Positions 1 to 7,666 of a stretch of 64,000 nucleotides of DNA are shown here, in pieces (within the stretch, counting starts at the first letter, position 1; each line of letters starts with the position of its first letter). The DNA is taken from positions 1 through 64,000 of the forward strand of contig JAGOBA010000011.1 of assembly GCA_017983635.1 (NCBI GenBank). The letters run 5' to 3'. The position numbers were made by a program, and so were the translations under genes. Under the pieces are notes generated by a model. The model made no database searches, was not told where the DNA came from, and was given only the letters and a program-made list of their open reading frames with translations. This stretch comes from Alphaproteobacteria bacterium. GTDB taxonomy: Bacteria; Pseudomonadota; Alphaproteobacteria; Micropepsales; Micropepsaceae.

Positions 1-1020
1 CTGCTTCGGCGTACCTTGCAAGGTGGTGCCGTAGAACGCGAACGACTGGTCGGCGAAGGCTTTGGGCAAGACCGTCGCGTAGTGATCAATAACACGGAGG
101 GTCAGATAGTCCTTCCAGTCGTCAAGGGATTCGCTCGACGCGAGGGCGGCGCCGCCTTTGACGGCGCTGGGTTGCCAGACGATGAAGATCTTTTGTTTAG
201 CGAGGCCGGCTGCCGCGAAATAGGCGTTCCAGTCGAGCCCGGGCGCTTTCGCGGCGAAATCGGCAACGTTCCAAGGGTTGTTGCCCTTTTGGATGTCGTC
301 GCTGTCGCTGCGGCTCGAATGGCTTTGGGCGATCTTGGTTTCAAACGCCATGATGCGCGGCGCTTTTGCCTCGGCGTTCGCGATGCCCGCGTTCTTCAGT
401 TGGGCTGCGATGTAGGCGACATAGGCCGCGCGCGCTTTTTTCATCGCGTCGCTGTCGGAGAGATAATACTCGCGGTCGGGCATGCCGATGCCGCCTTGGA
501 ACACGAACGGGTAATAGCGCGCGGGATCTTGGAACGACGGCGAAACCCAGATGCCGAACAGATTGTCGGTATCGAGATCGGTCGAATTCAGAATGTCGAT
601 GTCGGCGCGCAGGTGACTGCCGAGGTAGCGGGCGAGCGAGGCACGGTCGGCGATGGCCGCAATCTCTGCGAACATGGGCTGCAGCGGGGTGACGCCCTTC
701 GCTTCGATGCCGGCTTCGTCCATGAAGCTGGCATAGAAGTCGCCGACTTTCTGCGCTTCGGAGCCGGGGTTCGCGTTCTTGGCCGCACCTTGAATCAGGT
801 CGGCGACGCGCTTGCTCGTCTCTTCGCCCAGAATTGCGGCGGAGCCGTAGGAACTTCGGTCGGCGGGGATCGGGTGCGCTTTCACCCAGGCGCCGTTCGC
901 GTAGGCCCAGAAGTCGTCGCCGGGGGCGACGGACTTGTCGATTGCGTCTTGCTCGACGCCGGCGGCGAGCGCGGTGAAGGCTGTCGCGGCAAAGAGCGCG
1001 CAGATTAGGGTGCGGAGCAT
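1..1020 (-). CDS. M13 family metallopeptidase, C-terminal part outside window
   Basis: The frame reads off the left edge, so only about 340 N-terminal codons are present. Residues 1-20 form a signal peptide ending in ALAA. Next comes DDFWAYANGAW at residues 35-45, the hallmark opening of the M13 (neprilysin/PepO) N-terminal domain, and the rest of the visible part matches that domain. The zinc site (HExxH) would lie beyond the edge and cannot be checked. Known M13 enzymes cut oligopeptides outside the cytoplasm; a periplasmic location is inferred from the signal. An in-frame ATG 12 nt upstream (1032) is an alternative start. Neither start has a strong ribosome site. Confidence 0.9.
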   Translation of the reverse strand, partial: MLRTLICALFAATAFTALAAGVEQDAIDKSVAPGDDFWAYANGAWVKAHPIPADRSSYGSAAILGEETSKRVADLIQGAAKNANPGSEAQKVGDFYASFMDEAGIEAKGVTPLQPMFAEIAAIADRASLARYLGSHLRADIDILNSTDLDTDNLFGIWVSPSFQDPARYYPFVFQGGIGMPDREYYLSDSDAMKKARAAYVAYIAAQLKNAGIANAEAKAPRIMAFETKIAQSHSSRSDSDDIQKGNNPWNVADFAAKAPGLDWNAYFAAAGLAKQKIFIVWQPSAVKGGAALASSESLDDWKDYLTLRVIDHYATVLPKAFADQSFAFYGTTLQGTPKQ

Positions 1021-1116
1021 GGTGTCACTCATGTTGTGGTGGCGCGAGTGATAGACCGCGCGGCGCCAAAACAAAACCGCGCCGAGATGGGGCGCGTTCG
1101 CAATCTCGTGATCGGA

Positions 1117-2835
1117 TCAGAACGACTGGGCGCCGCGGATGAGTTTGCCGGGGAGTGCCTTGGTGGGCTTCCCGTTGCGGTAGGTGATCTGGCCGGAGAC
1201 GACGGTCGCTTCGTAGCCGTCGGCGTGTTGGACCAGGCGGCGGCCGCCGGCGGGCAGGTCGTAGGCGACCGTCGGGCGGTGCAACGTCAGCTTGGCGTGG
1301 TCGATGACGTTGAGGTCGCCTTTGTAGCCGGGCTTCAGCAGGCCGCGGTCGTTGAGGCCGACGGCGGCTGCCGTGTCGCGGCACTGCGCTTTGATCACCC
1401 ATTCGAGCGGGAGCTTGTCACCACGCGTGCGATCGCGGGTCCAGTGGGTGAGCATCGAAGTCGGGAAGCTGCCGTCGCAGATCATGCCGACATGCGCGCC
1501 GCCGTCACCGAGCCCAAGGATCGTATTCGTGTGGCGCATCATCGCGAGCGACGGTTCGAGGCTGTCGTTCGCGTAGTTCAGGAACGGGAACAGGATCAGC
1601 GCGCGGCCGTCATCGGCGAGCAGCCAATCGTAGGCGATCTCTTCCGCACGCTTGTTCGCGCGGGCGGCCTGGGCGCCCAGGCTCATGTCGGGCGTCGGCT
1701 CGTAGTTCGGCGGGTCGGCGAGCGGAAACATTTTGGCGAAGTTGCGCAGGACCGCTTTGACGAACGGGTTGTCTGTCGCGGGTTGTTCGGCGAGCAAGGC
1801 GGCGCGCATCTCGGGCGTGCGCATGATCGCCAAGCGCTCGGCGAAGGGGAGGTCGGCGATCTTCTTGTAGCTTTCGTGGGCGCTGAACGGGTTCAGTGTC
1901 AGTGAGAGGCCGAGCAGGAGCCCGACCGGCCGACCGCAGACTTGCGCTTTCACCGGCAAGTTGTCTGCGGCGCATTGATCGAGGAACTGCAGCAGCATCT
2001 TCCAAGCGTCGGGACCGCGGTCGCTTTGCGCGAGCGAGAACGACAGCGGGCGACCGGATTCGACAACGAGGCGGCGCAGCATCGAGAGTTCTTGGGCGGG
2101 GTCCATGAAGTCGGATACGACTTGGAGGACGCCGCGGCCCGCCGCTTTCAAGCCCATGGCGATGCCGAGCAGTTCCTCTTCGGCGGCGGTCAGGGTCGGC
2201 GTGGGTTTGCCGTCGCTGGTGCGGTGGTTGAGCGTGCGCGAGGTCGAGAAGCCGAGCGCGCCGGCTTCGACCGCGCCCTTGGCGATGCGGCCCATCTCCG
2301 CAATTTCGGCTGCCGTCGCGGGTTCGCGGTCGGCGCCGCGTTCACCCATGACATACACGCGCAGCGCGCCATGCGGGACTTGGGTTGCGAAGTCGATGTC
2401 GTGCGGACGCGCTTCGAGGGCATTGAGGAATTCGGGGAAGGTTTCCCAGTCCCACTTCAGCCCCTCGGTCAGAACGGCACCGGGAATATCTTCGACGCCT
2501 TCCATCAGGCGCACGAGCATGTCGTGGTCGCCGGGCTTGCAGGGCGCAAAGCCGACGCCGCAATTGCCCATGACGGCTGTCGTCACGCCGTGCCAGGCGG
2601 ACGGCGTCAAGCGCTCGTCCCAGGTGGCTTGGCCGTCGTAGTGGGTGTGAATGTCGACGAAGCCCGGGGTGACGATCTTGCCTTTGGCGTCGATCTCCTC
2701 GCGGCCCGTGCCGGCGACGCGGCCGACGTCGACGATGCGGCCGTTCGCGAGTGCGACATCGCCCTCGAATGAATCGCCGCCGGTGCCGTCGATGATGGTG
2801 CCGCCGCGTACGACGAGGTCGTGTTGATGGGCCAT
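1117..2835 (-). CDS. Amidohydrolase, N-acyl-D-amino-acid deacylase (D-aminoacylase) family
   Basis: This 572-residue cytoplasmic protein has the amidohydrolase fold. A small beta-sandwich start (VVRGGTIIDGTGG) is followed by the metal motif DIHTHYDGQ near residues 61-69. GDGGAHVG in the C-terminal half carries the expected catalytic-type Asp. Length and motif order fit D-aminoacylase-like members of amidohydrolase family 3, which hydrolyse N-acyl-D-amino acids or related cyclic amides. The true substrate cannot be read from sequence. An in-frame start at 2853 is possible, but the conserved part begins at the ATG at 2835. The gene is divergent from the hydrolase at 2937, with about 100 bp between them. 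Confidence 0.9.
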   Translation of the reverse strand: MAHQHDLVVRGGTIIDGTGGDSFEGDVALANGRIVDVGRVAGTGREEIDAKGKIVTPGFVDIHTHYDGQATWDERLTPSAWHGVTTAVMGNCGVGFAPCKPGDHDMLVRLMEGVEDIPGAVLTEGLKWDWETFPEFLNALEARPHDIDFATQVPHGALRVYVMGERGADREPATAAEIAEMGRIAKGAVEAGALGFSTSRTLNHRTSDGKPTPTLTAAEEELLGIAMGLKAAGRGVLQVVSDFMDPAQELSMLRRLVVESGRPLSFSLAQSDRGPDAWKMLLQFLDQCAADNLPVKAQVCGRPVGLLLGLSLTLNPFSAHESYKKIADLPFAERLAIMRTPEMRAALLAEQPATDNPFVKAVLRNFAKMFPLADPPNYEPTPDMSLGAQAARANKRAEEIAYDWLLADDGRALILFPFLNYANDSLEPSLAMMRHTNTILGLGDGGAHVGMICDGSFPTSMLTHWTRDRTRGDKLPLEWVIKAQCRDTAAAVGLNDRGLLKPGYKGDLNVIDHAKLTLHRPTVAYDLPAGGRRLVQHADGYEATVVSGQITYRNGKPTKALPGKLIRGAQSF

Positions 2836-2901
2836 GGGCGTTGAGTCCTTCAATAGCGAGGTTCAAGAGGTTAACACGGGTGGCCGTGTCACCCAAATGG
2901 C

Positions 2902-2936
2902 TTGACAGTGTGGCTACGTCCCGCATTTTGCAGGTA
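2902..2936 (+). promoter_or_regulatory. Candidate promoter with little or no 5' leader
   Basis: TTGACA at 2902-2907 is followed after 17 nt by ATTTTG at 2925-2930, directly before the ATG at 2937. If these are the -35 and -10 boxes, transcription would start on or next to the start codon, giving a leaderless message. The -10 box is poor, so this is tentative. Confidence 0.35.
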
Positions 2937-3959
2937 ATGCGAAAACTTCTGGTCCGCACAATATTGAGCCTTCCCGGCAGCTGGCTTGTCGCGCTGTCGG
3001 GCGGCAAGCCTGTGACGATCGAAGGACGCACGCTCAATCCCCGGCTGCAGTTCCTGAGTGCGATGGCGAAGCGCCAGCCGTCAATGGCGACACTGTCGCC
3101 TGCGGACGCGCGCAAGGCGGCAGCGGACGGCCTTGCGCTGCTTGATGGTGAGCCGGCGCATGATGTCGATATCGAGGACTTTCATATTCCGGGGCCGAAC
3201 GACAACACCATGCGGGCGCGGGCCTACAAGCCCAGGCTGCCGAACCGTTTGGTGCCGACGTTGGTCTATTTCCACATGGGCGGTTGCGTCATCGGCGATC
3301 TCGAGACGTGCCACGTGTTCTGTTCGCTGATTGCGCTTCGGGCTGGATGCTTGGTGATTTCGGTCGACTACCGATTGGCGCCGGAGCACAAGTTTCCGGC
3401 TGCGGTTGACGATGCGTTGGCGGCGTTCCGGTGGGTGCGCGAGAATGCGCGTACGCTTGGTGGTAATCCCGCACGTGTTGCGGTCGGCGGGGATTCGGCG
3501 GGCGGGTATCTGTCGGCGGTCATCGCACAGGAGCTGAAGCGGTCGAACGAGAAGCCGCCGGTGCTGCAGATGCTGATCTATCCGGCGGTCGATTGGCTGT
3601 CGGATACGGCGTCGATGAAGTCGTTCGGCGATGCTTATCCGTTGACGACGCCGGTCATGGACTATTTTCGCGGTCTCTATTTCGCGAACGACGAAGAGGC
3701 TAAGGATTTGCGCGCATCGCCCGGGCTTTGCAACGACCTGAGCGGGTTGCCGCCGGCGCTAATCTATACGGCTGGGTTCGATCCCCTCGTGGATCAGGGG
3801 CGTGATTATGCAGAGGCGCTGAAGGTGGCGGGTGTGCCGGTCATCTATCGTTGCTACGATCATCTCAGCCATGCGTTCACCGCCATGAGCGGCGCGGTGC
3901 CGGCGGCGAAGTCTGCGCTGATCGAGATCATCGAGGATCTGCGCCGGGCGATCGCATGA
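2937..3959 (+). CDS. Alpha/beta hydrolase, hormone-sensitive-lipase-like esterase
   Basis: This 340-residue protein has the HSL (family IV) esterase layout. The nucleophile motif GDSAGGYL lies near residue 185, an acid in GFDPLVDQG, and the His in HAF near the end. The oxyanion-hole motif, normally HGGG, reads HMGGC (about residues 112-116). This is unusual because the first Gly is replaced by Met. The ATG at 2937 starts the conserved part; an upstream in-frame start at 2841 would overlap the divergent gene. The stop overlaps the next start (ATGA), so the two genes are likely translationally coupled. Likely substrates are short or medium acyl esters. Confidence 0.9.
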   Translation: MRKLLVRTILSLPGSWLVALSGGKPVTIEGRTLNPRLQFLSAMAKRQPSMATLSPADARKAAADGLALLDGEPAHDVDIEDFHIPGPNDNTMRARAYKPRLPNRLVPTLVYFHMGGCVIGDLETCHVFCSLIALRAGCLVISVDYRLAPEHKFPAAVDDALAAFRWVRENARTLGGNPARVAVGGDSAGGYLSAVIAQELKRSNEKPPVLQMLIYPAVDWLSDTASMKSFGDAYPLTTPVMDYFRGLYFANDEEAKDLRASPGLCNDLSGLPPALIYTAGFDPLVDQGRDYAEALKVAGVPVIYRCYDHLSHAFTAMSGAVPAAKSALIEIIEDLRRAIA

Positions 3960-4933
3960 TCCGCGCATTGGTGTGCCCCGCGCTGGCTGACGATTTCTCG
4001 ACCTTGCGTATCGAGGCGCGCGATTTGCCGCCGCCGGCTGTTGGAGAGGCGCGGGTCCGCATGCGGGCGGCGTCGCTGAACTTTCCCGACCTGCTGATGA
4101 CGCAGGGCAAGTATCAGCTGAAACCGCCGCTTCCGTTCACGCCGGGGATGGAAGGGGCCGGCGAAGTCGTTGCGGTGGGTGAAGGGGTTTCAAATGTGAC
4201 GGTCGGCGATGCGGTGGTCGTTGCGTCGCGGTTCGGGATGCTGGCAGAGGAAGTGAACGTGCCGGCGGTCGCGCTGCGGCCGAAGGCAGCGGCGATGAGT
4301 TGGGTTGAGGCTGCGAGCTATCCGGCGGCTTGGCTGACCGCGTATGTCGCGCTGGTGCGGCGCGGGGCGTTGCAGCGCGGTGAGACACTGCTGGTGCACG
4401 GTGCCGCCGGCGGCGTCGGGATGGCGGCAGTCGATTTAGGACTGTTGCTCGGTGCGACGGTGATCGCGACAGCCGGGTCACAAGCGAAGCTCGACGTGCT
4501 GAAGGCGCGCGGTGTGAGCCACGTGATCGACTATCGACACGGCTTTCGCGACGAGGTGAAGCGGCTCACCGACGGGCGGGGCGCGGACGTGATCTACGAT
4601 CCGGTCGGCGGGGACGTGTTCGACGAGAGCGTGCGCTGCATTGCGTTCGACGGGCGGTTGCTTGTGATCGGGTTCACGAGCGGGCGGATACCAACGGTCA
4701 GCGTGAACATGCCGCTGATCAAGGGATTCTCCGTCGTCGGTGTGCGCGCGGGCGAGTACGGGCGGCAGTTTCCGGAAAAGGGCCGCGAGAACGTCGAAGC
4801 GGTTGAACGGCTGGGACGCGATGGTCATATCAAGCCGTACGTTGGTCTGACCGTGCCGTTGAACGAGGCTGTTTCGGCCTTTCGCGCGCTGTTTGAGCGG
4901 CGGGTCGTCGGGAAAGCCGTCATCGAATTCTAG
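3956..4933 (+). CDS. NADPH:quinone oxidoreductase-like zinc-independent alcohol dehydrogenase
   Basis: This 325-residue medium-chain dehydrogenase/reductase has an N-terminal GroES-like domain (SLNFPDLLMTQGKYQ) and a Rossmann domain with VHGAAGGVGMAAVDLG near residue 146, typical of the quinone oxidoreductase branch. The zinc ligands of classical alcohol dehydrogenases are not seen. The ATG at 3956 overlaps the stop of the esterase (ATGA), so the two probably act together, for example on an ester-derived carbonyl compound. That role is inferred. It converges on the SDR gene downstream with a 24-nt gap. Confidence 0.9.
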   Translation: MIRALVCPALADDFSTLRIEARDLPPPAVGEARVRMRAASLNFPDLLMTQGKYQLKPPLPFTPGMEGAGEVVAVGEGVSNVTVGDAVVVASRFGMLAEEVNVPAVALRPKAAAMSWVEAASYPAAWLTAYVALVRRGALQRGETLLVHGAAGGVGMAAVDLGLLLGATVIATAGSQAKLDVLKARGVSHVIDYRHGFRDEVKRLTDGRGADVIYDPVGGDVFDESVRCIAFDGRLLVIGFTSGRIPTVSVNMPLIKGFSVVGVRAGEYGRQFPEKGRENVEAVERLGRDGHIKPYVGLTVPLNEAVSAFRALFERRVVGKAVIEF

Positions 4934-4957
4934 GCAGGGTTCGGCAGTATCTCACGC

Positions 4958-5860
4958 TTAGACCGTGCGCTTGGCGCGGTCCTTTTCGTTCGTGCTCTTG
5001 ATCATGTTGCGGATATTTTCCCACTCGCTGTCGCCGAGTTTGGAGAGCTGCGAGAAGTTGCCGCCGCCGGCCAGGAACGCGCCGCCGTCGATGGCGATCG
5101 TTTCGCCGGTGAGGTAGTCGCAGCCGTCAGACATCAGGAATGTCGCGAGATTTCTGAGTTCATGCATCTGGCCGACGCGGCCCATCGGGTTGCCGGCGGC
5201 GCTGCCGTCGGTTTCGCTACCCATCGAGCCGGAACGCATGCTGCCGGGGTTCAGCCGCTCCCATGCGCCTTTGGTGGGGAAGGGGCCCGGTGCGATCGCG
5301 TTCAAGCGGATGCCGTGCTGGGCCCACTCGACGGCGAGCGACTTCGTCATGACATTGAGGCCGGCCTTGGACATGGCGGAGGGAACGGTGAACGGGCCGC
5401 CGTTCCAGACCCATGTGGTCAGGATTGAGACTACGTTCGCTTTTTTCTTTTGCTCGATCCAGCGTTTGCCGGCGGCGAGCGTGACGTAAAACGTGCCGTG
5501 GAAGACGATGTTGGCGATCGCGTTGAAGCCGTTCGGCGACAGATCTTTCGTGCGCGAGATGAAGTTGCCGGCGGCGTTGTTGACGAGGCCGTCGAGCGGG
5601 CCCTCGTTGAAGATACGGGTCATCATGTCGTCAACCGCGTCGGCGACGCGGATGTCGCATTCGAGGCCAGTGACGCGGGCATTGTTCGCTTTCGACAGTT
5701 CGGCTGCGGTCTCTTGGACGACCGGACCACGGCGGCCGCAAATGTAGACCTCCGCGCCGAGCTTCGCATACTCGTCCGCCATCTCACGCCCAAGGCCAGT
5801 GCCACCGCCGGTGACGAGGATGCGTTTGCCTTTGAACAGGTCGGCGCGGAACATGGTCAT
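4958..5860 (-). CDS. SDR family oxidoreductase, 2,4-dienoyl-CoA reductase-like
   Basis: This 300-residue SDR has the cofactor motif TGGGTGLG near residue 17 and NNAAGNF, the form typical of 2,4-dienoyl-CoA reductases. The usual YxxxK catalytic Tyr is replaced: the segment reads PSAMSKAGLNVM, with Ser at the Tyr position and the Lys kept. Known dienoyl-CoA reductases also lack that Tyr, which supports the assignment. The expected reaction is NADPH-dependent reduction of dienoyl-CoA during breakdown of unsaturated fatty acids. It starts 2 nt after the stop of the small secreted-protein gene, so they share a transcript. Confidence 0.88.
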   Translation of the reverse strand: MTMFRADLFKGKRILVTGGGTGLGREMADEYAKLGAEVYICGRRGPVVQETAAELSKANNARVTGLECDIRVADAVDDMMTRIFNEGPLDGLVNNAAGNFISRTKDLSPNGFNAIANIVFHGTFYVTLAAGKRWIEQKKKANVVSILTTWVWNGGPFTVPSAMSKAGLNVMTKSLAVEWAQHGIRLNAIAPGPFPTKGAWERLNPGSMRSGSMGSETDGSAAGNPMGRVGQMHELRNLATFLMSDGCDYLTGETIAIDGGAFLAGGGNFSQLSKLGDSEWENIRNMIKSTNEKDRAKRTV

Positions 5861-5862
5861 GC

Positions 5863-6207
5863 TCAGTTTCCTTCCAAGTCGATGGATCTGGGACGGTCGC
5901 AGGAATAGAGTGCCACGAGAGCGGCGGCAATGCTCTCGGCGGCTTCTTCGCGGTCCAGCTCGGGCGATCGCTCGCTGATCCAGTGCGTGACCTCGCCAAC
6001 AAGGCCGTCATCGGACATGCCGGGCGGAATACAAATGCGCAGGCGCTCACGCGGGCCTTGCTCCAGAGCGCGGCGGGCGTCTTTGATTTCCCTGGCACAA
6101 GCGACTTCGTCGCTCGCACACATATCGAGAAAGGCTTGGGTCGAACGCGCTTGTGCCGTGCCTGCCGCTACGGCGAGCGCGATGAGCGCAAGTGTCGTTT
6201 TCCGCAT
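5863..6207 (-). CDS. Small secreted protein, Rap1a/Tai-like domain
   Basis: This 114-residue protein has a clear signal peptide (MRKTTLALIALAVAAGTAQA). The mature part is about 94 residues with Cys in FLDMC, ACAREI, RICIPPG and YSC, and the pattern ICIPPG-x-SDD followed by a helical AAESIAAALVALYSC end. This matches the Rap1a/Tai fold, whose founding members are periplasmic immunity proteins against type VI amidase effectors; many family members are orphans of unknown role. No effector or T6SS gene is in the window. It sits 2 nt before the SDR gene. Confidence 0.7.
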   Translation of the reverse strand: MRKTTLALIALAVAAGTAQARSTQAFLDMCASDEVACAREIKDARRALEQGPRERLRICIPPGMSDDGLVGEVTHWISERSPELDREEAAESIAAALVALYSCDRPRSIDLEGN

Positions 6208-6241
6208 GGGTTCTCACTCCTTTTCACAGGACCCCGGCGGA

Positions 6242-6760
6242 TTATGCGCGCACGTAGCTCAGCCGCGCCAGACCCTTGTCGTAGGCTTGGGAACTCAAGA
6301 GTTTCAGCGACGTTTCGGGGCGGCCTTCTGTGAACAAGCGTACGCCATCGCCGAGCAGGACCGGGATCGTGAACAGGTCTAAGCGGTCAATGGCGCCCGC
6401 GGCCAGGAACGCGTTGATCGTCATAGCGCCGCCCATCACCCATGTGTCCTTTGTGCCAGCCGCACGTAGGGCGGTGGTCAGACGCGGGATGTCGGCGCCG
6501 ACGCGCGTTACGTTCAGCGGGGCGTCGTCGAGCGGGCTCGAGGTGATGACGAGGCTGCGCATGTTCTTGTACGGCCAGTCGCCGAACGAGCGGGCGACGT
6601 CATAGGACTTGCGGCCGATGACGACGGTACCGATGTCGCGGATGAAGGTGCTGTAGCCATAGTCGACGTCATCGAACGGACGCAGCCAGTCGATGCCGCC
6701 GTCAGGCCTTGCGATGTAGCCGTCGAGCGACTGGGCGATGTAAACGCGAAGCAAGGGCAT
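6242..6760 (-). CDS. Dihydrofolate reductase family protein (RibD C-terminal-like)
   Basis: This 172-residue protein begins with RVYIAQSLDGYIARPDGGIDWL, the characteristic opening of the RibD_C/DHFR-like family, and continues with VVIGRKSYDVARSFGDWPY and WVMGGAMTINAFLAAGAID. Such proteins bind NADPH with a DHFR fold and are presumed reductases, but few have known substrates. It lies 9 nt downstream of the ligase-like gene on the same strand, so it is probably in the same transcript as the exonuclease and ligase-like genes. A functional link is not established. Confidence 0.88.
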   Translation of the reverse strand: MPLLRVYIAQSLDGYIARPDGGIDWLRPFDDVDYGYSTFIRDIGTVVIGRKSYDVARSFGDWPYKNMRSLVITSSPLDDAPLNVTRVGADIPRLTTALRAAGTKDTWVMGGAMTINAFLAAGAIDRLDLFTIPVLLGDGVRLFTEGRPETSLKLLSSQAYDKGLARLSYVRA

Positions 6761-6769
6761 CGCTCAGTC

Positions 6770-7666
6770 TTAGCCCGGCGGCGCGCGGGTTGCCAGCGTG
6801 TCGAGTGCGGTCGCATCCGACGGGGCCGCATCTTCGTTGACGCGGATGAGGCGGGCGGTGCGGAGGACCAGGCCTGATTTGCGGCGCGGGGTGCGTGCGA
6901 TCGCGTTGAAAGCGACCTCCAGCACGAGCGCGCGTTCGCGGTCGCGGCGGACTTCGCGGACTGGGCCGAAGCGGGCGGTTGTGTTCGCGGCGATGTAGCG
7001 CTCGATCGCGTCGGCTTCCGCTCCGAGCGCCACGTCCACTTGGCCCACGGGCAACAGAGCGTCATTGGCCCAGACGCCGATGGTGCAGCGCAAAGGTGAG
7101 AGGCGTGCGCGGGCGTTCGTGCGTTCGGCGTAGAGAAGGATCGCGTTGAGGGTGCCGGACGTGTCCTTCTTAGGTACTCGGAAGAGCTCGCTCTGATGGT
7201 CGGTAGGTTCGGCCTCGTCTTTTGTCGCGCTGTCGACGCGCAATGTGCCGGTCAGCAACTTGATCAAAGCCCAGCGGCCGGTTTCGTCGCAGGCGTCGAG
7301 CCAGGCTTCGATGCGTTTGGGAAGTTCGCTGCGGCCGAGCGTCGAGAGCGCTTCAACGATTTCGCTCAAGCTGGGGTCGCGGTTGGCGCGGCGTGCCGGC
7401 GGCCAGGTGAGGGCGATCGTTTCGCCGACGTCGCCGACATAGGCTTCGGCGAGCGCGAACAGCACCGGGTCGATGCGCTCCGCGGCGAGGCCACGAATGA
7501 GTGCGAGCTTGACTGGGCGAGGCTTCAGCTTCCTAGCAAGAATGTCAGTGGCGAGCGAGCGGTCAGGTTCGGGCGTTTGTGCGAGATAGTCATCGACGAG
7601 CGCGGTCTTCATGGCGGCGTCGGCCAACGTCTCCAGCTGCGCGATCAGGGCGGCGAAGCGGTTCAC
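6770..7666 (-). CDS. Ligase-associated ATP-dependent DNA ligase lacking its adenylation domain
   Basis: This 298-residue protein matches the ends of the roughly 530-residue ATP-dependent ligase that accompanies Lhr, PdeM and an MBL exonuclease. Residues 1-144 are the DNA-binding domain, ending in RWALIKLLTGTLRV. Residues 165-282 are the OB domain, with ANTTARFGPVREV and VLEVAFNAIARTP. A linker of about 20 residues joins them where about 230 residues with the nucleotidyltransferase domain belong. There is no KxDG lysine, and the terminal ligase motif (normally ending R-x-D-K) reads RVNED. Self-adenylation is therefore not expected. The frame is intact. The GTG start (7666) overlaps the exonuclease stop (GTGA), so coupling is kept. 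Confidence 0.85.
   Translation of the reverse strand: MNRFAALIAQLETLADAAMKTALVDDYLAQTPEPDRSLATDILARKLKPRPVKLALIRGLAAERIDPVLFALAEAYVGDVGETIALTWPPARRANRDPSLSEIVEALSTLGRSELPKRIEAWLDACDETGRWALIKLLTGTLRVDSATKDEAEPTDHQSELFRVPKKDTSGTLNAILLYAERTNARARLSPLRCTIGVWANDALLPVGQVDVALGAEADAIERYIAANTTARFGPVREVRRDRERALVLEVAFNAIARTPRRKSGLVLRTARLIRVNEDAAPSDATALDTLATRAPPG

Noticed and set aside
16..1008. Long open frame on the plus strand across the M13 peptidase gene
   Set aside because: It has no signal, motif or ribosome site and is the antisense image of a clear peptidase on the minus strand. GC-rich codon bias keeps such frames open.
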